From assembly GCA_019054805.1 (NCBI GenBank), contig JAHQIY010000008.1, forward strand, positions 233,501 to 297,500: a stretch of DNA of 64,000 nucleotides. The letters are read 5' to 3'. The notes beneath the pieces are model-generated. The model made no database searches. It saw only the letters and a program-made list of their open reading frames with translations, and had not been told where the DNA came from. This DNA comes from Brachionus manjavacas. Its lineage: Eukaryota; Rotifera; Eurotatoria; Ploima; Brachionidae. Below, piece by piece: positions 1-12,500 of the stretch. The translations under genes were made by a program, and so were the position numbers. Numbering within the stretch: position 1 is the first letter of the stretch; every line of letters begins with the position of its first letter.

Positions 1-16
1 ATTAAACAATATTTTA

Positions 17-310
17 AACCAGACTTGTCTATAAGTCACAGTTTTAAGTCTATGTCACAAAAATTTAAGTCAAAGTCATGACTTGCACAAAATTTTTTAA
101 TAATACCTGCTTCATCTGGACCAGTTGAAAAAATTATTTTCTAAATCTGGTTACATTTAAAGAGCACATAGGTCAAGATTAACGTCAAGGAATTTGGAAG
201 CAACTACTTTATTGGTATCAAATATGGATTTAATAAATCATTGACTTGACTTAAAAAAAAAAAGACTTAAGACTTGTGACTTAAAAAGTTAGGTGACTAA
301 GTTTAATATT
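17..310. mobile_element. E5 copy 1: inverted-repeat element with iterated AAGTCA/GACTT
   Basis: The left part (17-95) carries CCAGACTTGT followed by repeated AAGTCA and AAGTCT. The right part (240-310) carries the same motifs inverted (TTGACTTGACTT, AAGACTTGTGACTT). Its left end matches the reverse complement of the right end of copy 2 at 15165-15570. No protein remnant is visible inside. Borders are approximate. Confidence 0.55.
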
Positions 311-1214
311 AAGTGACCATTGTTATTAAATCGGTGACAAATAAAATAATCGATCGATTTTATCATTTTTTTTTGTAGAATGAGCTAAAATTAAAGTTAA
401 ATTATTTTAAAAGTCAATTTTTAATTTTGTATATCAACAGGCTAGTGGCCATATCTATTTTATTTGATTTTAAAATTTTTAATAAATTAAAATATGCTAT
501 TTAGAAAATCATTTAAAACAGTAAATCATTGAACTATTTAAGTTTAATTTTTTGAAAATTTGTTAATATCAAATTAATATTATTGAATATTGAATGCTTG
601 AAAGTTCAACATCGATCTCTTGATCAAAAATCTTTTCATCAGTCTTGTAAAAAAAATCCAAATGTTTTTTCACCATTAACTTCTTTTGACGCTGGAAATT
701 CAATCAGTTTCTCACTATTCCTTAAATTTTGTTTAAAATTTCTTGAGTCATATTTTTTATCAATTTCAATCTTAAATTATCAAGTGAATTATGAAAAAAA
801 AAGAATTTTATAAGCAAAAGATAACATTCTTTCCAGTATTCTATGCTGAATTGATAATTCCAGCAGTAAAGTGACTTTATGTCGCTTTTGTAACCAGATT
901 TATTTTGTTGACTGGTCACCTAATATGTGACCAAGGAAAAAAATTTTTTAAGTATCTGATTTCAAAAAAATAAATAAAAAGTATTATTTATGCATCTTTG
1001 AGATGTGTTGCTTTACATGTACATTTAAACAATCACCAAATTCAGACCCTTGCAAGGAACCAAATATAGATTCAATGTTTTTTCCTTTTTTTCATCTCCA
1101 TTTTTAGTGTAGTGCCTTAATTGAATTGAATCATCATTGAATTGAGACATTGAATCTACATTTGATTCCTTGAAAGAGTCTAAATATGGGTCCTAATCTG
1201 GGTCTGAATTTGGG
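311..1214. other. No recognisable feature
   Basis: AT-rich sequence. The short open frames at 583-813 (+) and 722-919 (-) overlap each other, lack any motif I know and have no coding bias. I see nothing supportable here. Confidence 0.5.
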
Positions 1215-1590
1215 GATCATATAAATTAAATCAGAAGAGTTAAATGGGCTCAAGTTTGTACAAAACTTGGCCAATTTTAATGAAAGTGACGAAGAAAGTT
1301 TTGCACAGATAGAAAGAATCACAGTAAAAGAGAGTGAAATTTTCGCAACAGATTCTGCTGATGAAGAAGAAGATGTTGAGTCAACTGTTGGAGAGTTTAT
1401 TGAAGCCATTAATAAACTTAAAATAAGTGAGAGAAGTATTTAAAATTGTATCAAAAGTTCCAACTGCTTCTGAAGAAACACAATTTTCAGTCAAAAGAGC
1501 CCTGAGCAAAAATAGCTTGTCCAGAGTGCAGTAAATTAATGAAAAATGAGAGTGGTGTAAAGCAAAACATCACAAAGATGTACTTTTTGC
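1215..1590 (+). pseudogene. Decayed coding remnant, possible transposon ORF with zinc-finger-like end
   Basis: On the plus strand an open stretch of acidic character (EESFAQIERITVKESEIFA... then DSADEEEDVESTVGEF) runs to a stop near 1441. After frame changes a CPECSKLMKNESGVKQNITK stretch appears, resembling a C2H2 finger whose histidines have become Asn and Tyr. Coding-like composition is visible; origin is unknown. It is probably a dead mobile-element ORF rather than a host exon. Confidence 0.3.
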
Positions 1591-2239
1591 TTATTTTTTT
1601 TGAGATCAAGTATTTAAAAAAAATTTTCCTTGGTCACATAAATTTTGTTTACTGGACGTAAATTTTGTTTTTTGTTTACTGTTTTAAATAATTTTTAATC
1701 TTGATCAAATCTCTGGTATCTTTGGAGTTCTTCATTTCTTAAAATTAATTGTGACATTATTGATTCATTTAACGATTGTATTAATAAAAGATTTGATAAT
1801 TCCAACATTAATTTAATTACAACTCAATTTTTTTTGATAACAGACCACAACAAGTGACAATATAAAATTTTAGTACAAAAAAGAAAAAGGTTTTGAAATG
1901 TAAACATAACTAAAAACTGTGAAATTTTCAGTATTAATTAAAATATGCTAAAAAATGAAAAGTTGTTGCAGAGCTTAAAATTCACAAGTAAAAATTTGTA
2001 TATTATTGTGCTGTTTGCAGAACAATTTTTGAAAATTAGAAAAAAATTTTAAAATTTTTTTTTTTGTACTAAAATTACAATTAGTTAAATCATCTAAAAA
2101 TGTCTGACAGTGTAAGAATTATTTTTTCTATAGATAATTTACTTACTGAACTAGATTTTTGATTTCATTCAAAAAAAAATTAAATTTTAATTAACATACA
2201 ATTAAAGATGAGCAAAAATCGCTGAGCTTAAAAAATATT

Positions 2240-2487
2240 TTTTTAATTGCACATGTTAAGGGAATATTTCTAATCATGTCTTAGTTATTCAAAATTGATC
2301 TTACGTTCCCATTAAGCAATGCAAGTTCTGAAAGATCTTTTCTAAATTAAAAAGTCCAAAAACAGGTTAAGCATTTCGATAAGACAAGAAAGATTAGATA
2401 AAATTGCTCGATTAAATATAAAGCCGGAAGGAAATTATAAAATTCAATTGCATAAAGTTGTTGTGATATATCTTCAAAAAAAATAGA
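2240..2487 (+). pseudogene. hAT transposase C-terminal (dimerisation) remnant
   Basis: The frame beginning near 2346 reads IKKSKNRLSISIRQERLDKI then ARLNIKPEGNYKI. This matches the hAT C-terminal block in which 'SSASAERSFSxLKxIKtrLRnsm..erL..L' is diagnostic. Just upstream, in other frames, SNASSERSF and LTFPLSNA are legible, so the copy carries frameshifts. Only this end is recognisable. It sits right before the first dynein exon of the window. Confidence 0.6.
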
Positions 2488-2714
2488 AAATGAAGATCTT
2501 TTTTAATTTTTTTCAACGCCAGATTTCGAACACTAAATATGTTCAGGTCAAGATTTTGAAATACCTTAAAAATAGACAAAAGTTGTTTAGAACATTTTTA
2601 TTTTAAATAAATATCATAAAAGATTAAATTTTTTATTTAAAAATTCCCTCTGGTTTTAAATATTTATTTCCATCATAATTTACTTTTGTTATAAAAAAAA
2701 TTTTTAATTTTTAG

Positions 2715-3561
2715 AACGAACATTTCCAAGAGCTTTTAGCAGCTATTGGCCTTGAGTACGATCCAAAAAAGGTTTACACGGTAGAGGAACTAATGGATCT
2801 TAGACTAATGGATTATATTGATCTGATCAATACGATTTATAAGCGTGGATCGATAGACTCAAATCACATATCTCAATTTAATTCAATTGTTGAGTTATGG
2901 AGTGCCAAATTAAAATATAAACTGGCCAAACACTTTCCAATCAAGCTTTATAAACAGGACAAATTTAAATTAGAAAAGATTGAAAGCAAAAAAACAAAAG
3001 GCTCCAAGACGAGTCGCATCAAAGAACTCAAAGAACAATCGAGGAAACAAAGTGATGAACAAATTTCGTTGCTAAATGATGTAAAATATAAATTGATAGA
3101 TATTGATGAAATAAGATTTAATGCTGATGTAAAATTTAGAATATTTTTTGTTTGAACTTTTTTTTTTAAACAAATTATTTAAAAGGATTCATTGATAAAA
3201 TTAGACATGATTCTTGAGTCACAAGTGAACAAATCTTTAAAAGACGAAGTGCTGGAATTTAAGAGTAAAATAAATAAGATTATAGAAATAAGCGAATTAT
3301 GGCTTGAAGTCCAGTACAGAGTAAGTGAAAGTATATTTGTATTTTTTGTTGCTATTTTTATTTTTTAAGTGGTTATGGTTGGAAAAAATTTACTCAGACA
3401 TTGACTGCTATGTTCGACCAACACAAAATTCCATTCTATTTCAAAGCATTGTTGCTGATTTTAAAGATGTACAAAATAAAATAAACGCAGATCCATATGT
3501 GATGAATATTTTGAAAGATGATCTCTACAAAATAAAGCTTTCCGAATTATTAATCAAATTT
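2715..3561 (+). CDS. Dynein exons 1-3 of window: linker N-terminal part
   Basis: Three exons joined in phase 0. The first carries the dynein linker pattern around EYDPKKVYTVEELMDL (family: a 'DP..TL.DLL.L.L' stretch). The second (DSLIKLDMILESQ...ELWLEVQYR) and third (WLWLEKIYSDID) match the family block in which a 'WLxVQRKW.YLEPIFSS.DI' segment crosses an exon junction. The lysine-rich insert at about residues 75-95 of the first exon is not typical. The acceptor before 2715 shows that this is an internal exon, so upstream exons exist to the left or were missed in the AT-rich first 2.7 kb. Domain assignment is from remembered family patterns. Confidence 0.8.
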
Positions 3562-6500
3562 GTAAGTATTTTTTTGCATTGAATTAAATTTCAAGAAAAA
3601 AAATTTAAGAATTGAAAAAATATGGCATATATTTTTTTGAGTAGCTAATTTATTTTTTTCGAGTAGCTAATTTAATTTTCAAAATAGCTAATTTATTTTT
3701 GAAAAATAGATTATAAAAGTAGCAAAAATAATTTTTTTTCGTAGCTAAAATATTCAAAAAGGAAGCAAAAATACTTTTGTCAGTAGCAAAAATAGAAAAC
3801 AAAAAATCGAAAAAAAAACAAAAAAATACACAAAAATTAATTTTTATTTTTTCTTGGGCGACCTCTTGGGCGCTTTGTTGGGGCTGATTGATTTGTTAAT
3901 TCATTTATGACTGGCTGAGAATTATTTGTTTCACTATTTGAGACTAATTGTGTTGGCATATTGAAGGCGTCCCGATTCAAAGGGCCAGTTGAGTTTCTCT
4001 GTAGTGCAGAAGAAGCTTTTTTGCGTCTACCTCTCTTCGAGTTTTGCTCAATATTCAAGTCCAAAGCTGGAAAGGTATCAAACTTAGACGGTTCATAGCT
4101 TATACCTATTACATGTTTGCAAATGTAATTTTTTTTCCAATACTGACAAGAACATTCACTTAATTCCCATACTTGTTCATTGATTTCGATTATCTTGTAA
4201 GAATCGTTCCATGACAAATAAAAGTAGCCCAAGGTCCTGTTGAGTTCAAATAATTTCGACAGCCTTCTTTTGTCGCTTCATAATTTACATCAGTTGAAGT
4301 TACCATGTAAATAACCTTATTTTGATGTCTTAATTTAACGATTCGTTTGTTGTTTTTTTCTTTTTTTGCCCAAGTTGTTTGTTCGATTTGACCCGAAGAA
4401 AGTTCTCTTATACACTCTTCTAGATTTTTGTAAGAATCATACGGTTTAGAAGAGCCACGAAACTTTTTGGTAGGCAATTCATCGGCGTCGTTGTCAGTTT
4501 GATTCGCTTCATCATATTCATCCTCTCGTCGAACAAGTGAAGTCGTTGATGATTCAGAATTTTCTTGGCTCATATTTTGTTTTTACTTTAAATTTTTTGT
4601 TTCGAAGTTACTCAAAAGTCTGTTAATTTTATACTCATAATAATTAAACATTATAATTACCATTATAAAAATTATAGAATTCTGACTTCTTATCTAATTG
4701 TCACTTATATGATGTAAATTAAGTGCTATTTTAGATTAAAATTAATTTTTTATCAGTTGCTACTTAAAAAAATAAATTAGCTACTCAAAAAAATATATGC
4801 CAAAAAATATAAATGTCATTAACGTAAAAGGTGCTAGTCGACAAAATCTAAATAATTAATTAATAAAATTGAAAATTAAAAATAAAAAAAAACGATTTAG
4901 TATTTTACTAAAACTTCTTTTTTTTTGTATATTTTTTTTTATTTTACTCTTTAGTTTTGAAATTTGAGGAAAATTGAAGTTTTAATAAAAATGCTCACAA
5001 ATTATCATTAAAATGTCTCGGCATAAAACTCCATAGTAAAAAATCTTTTATTTAATAAAAATTTTTTCTATCATGATCAATAAAAATTAATTTTAAACTT
5101 GAATTTTCTAAATTTGACCAGTATTCTACTCTTTGATCATTCTCTTCTTAGTCAATCTTAGTTCAAAAAAGCTCTGCAGAAAATTTAATTTAAAAAAACA
5201 AATTCAGTTTAATTTAAAAAAAAATTATTTTTTTTTAATATAAGTATTTGGCTCGGACTTTTGAAAAACAAAAAAAATTTAAAAGATCGGACTTGTGATT
5301 TTTAAACAACTCTGAAAATGACCAAATTTAATTGCTAATAAAAAAAAATCCATCTTAATTTTTTTAAGCTGATTCCATTTTTAGTTAAAAAATTTTTCAA
5401 ATATTATTTTTTATTCAAGCAAAATCATTGTAATAATTTTGACAATATTATTGAACAAAGCTGCCTGGAATTCCCGCGATTCTATTTCCTGGAAAAACAA
5501 AAATTAATTGAAACTTTGAGTCATATGAGAGATTGTCGCATGTATCTAGACTCGGTGAAAATATGCTTCTCGGGCATCAAAGATTTGATCTATTCTCTGC
5601 CAAAAGATGTTGCGGCAAACGAAAAGCCAGACTCTTTGGCACTGGACATTTATGGTTTTGTTTATTTTTGTAGCAACTTTTCATTAGATAACCAATTTTA
5701 AAACATTTAGCTAGTGATTTGGAAGTGACAGGTCTGATAAGCCGAAATGGATCCGAAGAATTGAAATTTTTTACCGCCTTGAAATCCTATAGCCTTCAAA
5801 AGCCTTCAGAATGGTTCAAAAATTTTTCCAAAATTTTGAAATCAAGTGTTTGTAAGAACTTGCATTCCTACATGGACATACTTGAGGAATTTTCAGGTAT
5901 TTGAAAAAAAAAATTGATTTAGAATTTTTTTTTGTTATTTATTAAAAAAAAAGATTATCAATGTATTCCATCGATGGACAAGCGACTCGATGAATTAAGC
6001 CAATTTCCGTCTCAAGTAATTGTTTTGGGCGAATCGCTCACATGGTGCAAGCATGTATCCAGGATTATTGAGCACAAAAAATACGAAGAATTTAAACATA
6101 TTTTGTACTTTTTTTTTAATTAAATTTTTGAATTTTTGAATTTTTTTCATTTAGATTTTATTTAAACAATTCAATATCAAAATTATCGGCTCTTCAACTG
6201 ACAACCTTAGGGCCGGGTCGTAGGGAAATATTTTCCAAATTGATTCTATGGCTTCTCTATACCAAAGACTTGACTTCAAGTAAAATAAAAATAAAAAATT
6301 ATTTTTGGTTGATCAATTGAAATGTTTATTTAATTAAAGGTTTGATGGAGATTACAAATTTAAATCAATTTAGCTATGAATGGCTTCGAATGTTAAAATA
6401 TACATTCGAAAAAAGGGTCATTCTCAAAAACAATGACGAAACCGACCCGTCAGTCATTTTGTACAATAAATACGAAAATGTTCAAGTTAATCAATTGACT

Positions 6501-9500
6501 TCAAATATTATCTATGATTTTGAATTTCATGGTTTTTTTAATTTTAATTTTATTATGAATTCGAATAATCATTTTTGTTTAAGATTTATCATCTCAGTTG
6601 GTTATTAGTCCATTGACTGATAAATGCTTTTTGAATCTTACATCGGCTGTGGCATCTTTCCGATGTGGAGCTCTGATCGGTCCAGATTCATCAGGAAAGA
6701 GACAAACCCTTAACCTCTTAGCTCAGGTAATATATTTTTCAAAAGATTTTTAATCTATTTTTTTTGTGAAATTTAACTCACTTTAAAATGCAATAAATCA
6801 CACTTAAATCGAATTTTTCTGTCAAGTCTCTGGTCGAGTCTTGGCAAAAATGTGATCACATTTTATGTAACCACGAAATTTGGTTACCGAAAAATTAAAA
6901 AAAAAGCGTTATTGATCAGCAAAAAAATTTTGTTTCAATATTTATTGAGAAAATACGAAATTATTTAATTTTAATAGAGTAAATAAGTTTTAAGTTTTTT
7001 TACAAAGTGGTATCAATAAAGTTAACTGGACAAAACTTCCTACTAGATGTAACTCGATAGCTTCATCAGGTTCAGCTCAGAGAATCAGAGGACACAAGAG
7101 AAGACTATCAGGGCAGACCATTAAAAATTGTACTCAGAGGGAACACTTTTTAACAATAAAGTAGTAAATGAGTGGAACTAGATTTTTGCTCAGTTAATCA
7201 CTTCAAAAATGAATACGATAAGCTCAAAAATCCCTATCTATAGAAATAAGTAATAACCTGTTTTGAAATTGATTGATTATGTTAGAAGAGAAAATTTCAA
7301 TTTAGTTACAGTCGAGGAGCTGAATTGATTTTGTTGGTTGGCGCAGGTCGGTTCTATGTGTCAGGTACTTTTCTATCGGTTGAGAGCTGGTAATTGGATT
7401 GAAAGTTACAATATTTTTTATCGAAAGTATGATATGGACAGATCCATTTTGGGAATGTTTTGAACTATATTAATTTATTTATTTTGGATAATTAAAAATC
7501 ATTTTTTTTCCGTGTAAGACTTCTCCGCATGTTTCTTGCAGTAGCTATTTATTATTTTGATTATTATTATTTTAATTATTTAGTATTTGACCAAACTTTT
7601 TTAAGCACATTTTTTAAACTTCATAATGTGAAAATTTACTTCTTCCATGTACTCTCCTCATTCTCGACAAGGAATTTGATTTTTTCCATTAATAAAAATT
7701 GACACCAACTTATAGGAACTCGTCAATTTCAACAATTTCGGCAATGTGAAATAAGATACAGGAAGCAGAGCTTTATACATGCGAGTAACGAGCCGTTATT
7801 TTATAACAAATGTGTTGAAACATTGATGGGCTTAGTTCAAAAAGGGTAGAGGAAGTTTAATTTAAATATGTTTATTTTTCAAATTGTAAATGAAATAAGA
7901 TTATAAGATATCAAATAAAAGTATAAAAAAAGTATTGATAAACATTTTAATCATATAATGTTATTAATAAGGCAATAAATTTTTAAATATTGATAATGTT
8001 GAATCTTTTAACTAATTTAATCTTAATTCTTCTGTTTGTCTTGGAATTAAATTTATTTTATTTTTTTTTCCTTATTCACTCTTTGTGGAGCATAGGGTCA
8101 TTACTTTTGATTTCCACTTAAGTCGATCTTTTGCCTTTACCCTTGCTTCTCCCCATGTCATACCCATTTCGATGAGCTCTTTCGTGATTGTTGACCTCCA
8201 TGTTACTGCTGGTCGTCCTACCTTACATCGCCCTTGAGGTGTCCATTGAAGGGATCTTTTTGGTCACCGTGTTTCTTTCATTCTAAGTACATGCCCGAGC
8301 CATCGCAGTCTTTTGTTCTTAATGCATTGACTTAATGGCTCTGAATTTGTTCTTCTGCATAGGTCAGCATTTTACAATGTCTCAGGCCAGTGTATCCCGA
8401 GAATTCTCCGCAGGCTTCCAGTGTGGAAGGTGTTAAGGCTTTTCCTGTCAGATTCACTCATCCCCCAACATTCACTTCCGTACATCAATGTTGCTTTTAC
8501 TACACTGTTGTATAGTTTAAGCTTTGTTTCCCTGCTATAGCTTTTTGATTTCCATGCTGGTCGGAGTCTAGCAAAGACACTCTTTGCTTTACTCTTTGCT
8601 TTAGCAAGTCTATTCTTAATGTCTCTGTGTGTTCCCAACGTTGTGCTGATAGTGCTACCTAGGTATGTGAATTCATTTACACATTCGATTTGTGTACCAT
8701 CGATGATGATCGGGGTATCCAATTTGGTGTTTATGCACATAACTTTCGTTTTGGCTCCATTTATTTCGAGTCCGGTTGGTTTAGCGTTGTTCGCCAAGTC
8801 TTGCGTCTTCATATGCATATGTGCTTCTGTATTAGATATTAGCACCAGATCATCCGCAAAGTCTAAGTCTTCAAGTTTTGCAGTTAATCCCCATTGAATA
8901 CCTCTCGCACTAACAGTAGTTATCTTCATGACATAGTCAATCAATATTAGAAATAGTGTCGGAGATAGAACGCACCCTTGTCTGAATCCTGTACACACTT
9001 TGAAACTCTCAGATTTTCCTTTTTCCAGAATCACGTTACACTCGAAATTTTCGTAGAAGAGTTTTATCAAGTTATCTATCTTCTGTGGTAGGCCATAAGA
9101 TCTTAATATAGCCCACAAGGTTTCTCTGTGTATGCTATCAAAGGCTTTCTTGAAGTCAATGAAGTTAAGATACAGGGGGCTATTCCATTCCAGACATTGT
9201 TCTATGATGTTCCTAAGTGTAAATATCTGGTCTATGCATCCTCTACCTCGTCTAAAACCTGCTTGTTCTTCTCTAAGTATAACATCCAAAGAATTCATGA
9301 TTCGTTCCAGTATTATACTGCAGAACGCCTTGCTTGCTATTGGTAGCAGTGTTACTCCTCGCAAATTGTCACATATCATTTGTTACCTTTCTTTGGGAGC
9401 CTGACTATTAGGCCTTTTGACCAGTCCTCTGGTATTATTTCTTGCCGCCATATCTTACTGAAGAAGTCTTGCAATATCCTTACTGTGATACTGCCATCAG

Positions 9501-12500
9501 CTTTTAACATTTCTGCTGTGACTCCGTCAATGCCGGGTGCTTTCCGGTTCTTCAGAGCCTTTATCGCAGCTTCTATTTCTCTTAGGCTTGGCACTTCGAT
9601 GTTTATATCGAGGTCAGTGCTAGCTGCTTCTGGTAATTAAATTTATACTTTCTTTAATTTTAGTAAGCCTATCGTAAGGAAAAGGAACAATTAAAAAGTC
9701 ATTTATATTTTTTAAACGCGACAAACGTTAAGCCTAGTGATGTTTTAGCTAATGCAATTATCTCTTTTGATTTCTCTTTGTTCGCGTGGAAAAATTGTTC
9801 CATTTTTAATTTGTTCTAAACAAACCTCCACTAGATGCTGCTCTTTAATCAAATGATTAATTAACTTATTGGTGTCAGGATGACTATTAATGTCTTGAGC
9901 TAAGGCTTTATGCTAGGCTTCTATGCTATTATTTGATCTAAGTAAATTTTCGTGTACTTTATTGACTCAAGACAATTTGATTTTAAGAAATTGAATATTT
10001 TAATTATACTTTTTGGGGGAATAAATGGTAAAACTTTTAGAAATCTAAAATATTTTCTAAATTCACTTTCGTTGCTTTATGCATTTCTTAAACCATTAGA
10101 AACATGCTTCCAGATATTAGCCGTCAGGTGAGAAAGATGGGTTTTTAAAATCACTTTCAGTATCACAACTAGAAGTTTGTGTAATATTTGTTGAAATTTT
10201 GGTCACACGAGGCACATTTCTACTTCTTAATCTCATAGGTGACATTTCTGGATTCTTTAGATAGAGACTTAAATTTTTCTTCCATTTTTTAGTTTTGATA
10301 AATTTTAGAATTAAATAAATTTTATAAATCAATTTTAAGCTTTTTTTTCAATTACTAAACTACAAATTTGTCTTGGGCGATAAAAAAATATCAAAATTTT
10401 AATTTAATTATCTTTAATAAAAAATTTTATTATTTTCAATTTTGATTATTCAATTCTAGAAGAAAAAAATTATTTTTGTAATGTTTTGGAAAATTCTAAT
10501 TTTCTGATCAAGACAATAATTTTGTGATCGGATAGACGCGCTTAGGTAAAAATTACAAGATTCAGTGTTTGATTTATAACCTGAAATATATTAATTAGAG
10601 TGAGTGATATCAGACGTCGAGCTATAATAAATATCTTAAAATCACCCTTTTTTGGTTGATGGTAAAACTTGAAAAAGTAAATAGTTGCTCGTCTTCATTT
10701 GGAATTGCGCATCTCTTTTAGACCCAGTTTCTTAAATCAGCAATGTTCATAGGCTTTAGACCTTGGATTTTTTAATCAACTCACTATGGTTCGATAATCA
10801 GCTCTTTTTTCTGGTACGTCCCATGATTTTCTGCATTTACATGATCATTATTTTCTCCATGCATAGAAATACTAGAATTTGTGTTATTCTTGAAAATGTA
10901 AAGCCTTTTCTGACAATTTTTGAAAAATTCTTTGAATTTAGTGACATAATCTACTAAATCGAATACTGACATGTCACTATAAAATGAGCACTGGCTTTAA
11001 AAAGAGTATTGTTCAATTTTTATGACATGTCTTACAGAATTTATAAATTTATAAATTTTTATCATTTCAATTTAAACTTTAAGTACTTAAACTTTAATTA
11101 AATTAATAAATAAATTTGACCCAAAAAAAAACATCCGACTTTAACATAAATAATTTAATTTTCATTTTTTAAAGAATTTTATACAAGCTTTAACAATTGA
11201 TAATATTTTTAAAGTGTGTGCACTTTTTATTACATGTCACTAGAATTTAATTTTTTTTTTAAACTGTACTCTATTTTAAAGACATGTCAATCAATTTGGA
11301 TGATTACGTTATTTATTTATATTAATTTATTATTTATATTGCTTTTTTACATTGATATTGAAGCATAATAAAAAAAAAGATACAAGAATTGGCTAAAATT
11401 TTTATTTTGGGATTCTGCACAACCCGTATATATTTATTAAAAATTTTAAACTCGTAATGTATCAGAATTTGGAATTAATTTTTTTTTAAATAATAAAATT
11501 AGCTCCTTGAAAAACAATATTTTAAACAGATTAAAAAAAACATTTTTTATAAAAAAAATTATTAATTTTATTAATTTGAAGAATTGTGGACAATTTTTAA
11601 TGCAAATAAATTGTGATCGTGACTTAACCAGTGAAGTGTGCGAACGGATGCTCAAAGGTTTTGTTTTTAGCGGTTGTTGGATTGTTTTTGATCGAGTTGA
11701 CCAGCTTGAAAAAAGTATTAAAGAATTAAAATATTATTTATTTAATTATTATTTTTCTTTTTTAGACGTTCTATCAACTATAGGATTTCATATCGAATAT
11801 TTGCGAAATTCAACAAAATTTTTGACAGAAAAAGATCATACTCTAAATGGAATTCTGGATCCATACATGATAAGACAGAGAGTAAAATTTTTCGAAACTT
11901 TTTCTTTTTCAATTTTTCAATTTTTGAGCATTTTTTCTTTTTTGAGTTGGATTTTTAATCTAAAGTGACCAAAATTTCCCAGAGGGGTCTATGTCCATTA
12001 GACTTGGCAATCTCATTTTTAAAAGTGTGATTAGAAAATTAAATTTAAAAATTAGATGATCAAAAATTTTATTATGTGACAAAATGAAAAAAAATTAAAT
12101 AAATTTTAAGATATTTTTTAACCTGTCAGATTTTAAAATCAAAAGTGTTGATGATATTTAGTCTTTAAAAAAAATTAAATGACTTGTTATGATTCAATCA
12201 AACTTTGGTATCGAATAATGCTCTTATGAAATAGCACCATTTTGGTCGACAAACTTCTTGGTAAAATTTAATAAAATTTAATTAATCAATTTATGAGTAG
12301 ATTTGAATTTTTTTTTTAGGATTTAAAAGATTTTTAAATTAAAAAAATGAAACAAAAATCTAACTAAAATTTGGTCAATTTTTTTTTCTACCAAGAGTCC
12401 ACTTTTTGAAGACCCAAGAAAGCACAAAATATTTTTGGATTAGAATCAAATTTAAACTTGTTCTTTGAGTCACATAAATTAATTATTGAAGTGTTTGAGG

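Larger units (their letters stand above)
7480..10332 (-). pseudogene. MULE-like transposase relic, split by a LINE insertion
   Basis: The recognisable block is at 9754-9933 on the minus strand: NNSIEAxHKALAQDINSHPD (x is a stop in place of Trp) followed by INHLIKEQHLVEVCLEQIKN. This resembles the 'NN.vEgWH..l......hPn.w.fi..l..eq' segment downstream of the DDE core in MULE-type transposases. Upstream, CFxWFKKCIKQRK may be the preceding 'c.FHf.qci.rk' segment. The LINE at 8057-9634 is inserted within it. Outer borders are guesses. Confidence 0.5.

Noticed and set aside
3681-3830. CRISPR-like repeated short motifs (GTAGC..., also AAGTCA arrays elsewhere)
   Set aside because: Spacing is irregular, units are under 16 bp, they occur in inverted pairs at element ends and the genome is eukaryotic.
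7280-7480. Possible piggyBac or other transposon near GAGGAGCTGAATTGATTTTG
   Set aside because: A somewhat GC-richer patch without a readable motif in any frame.
10763-10972. Minus-strand frame MSVFDLVDYVTKFKEFFKNC as a gene
   Set aside because: It starts inside the E11 end, is short and has no recognisable domain or upstream signal.
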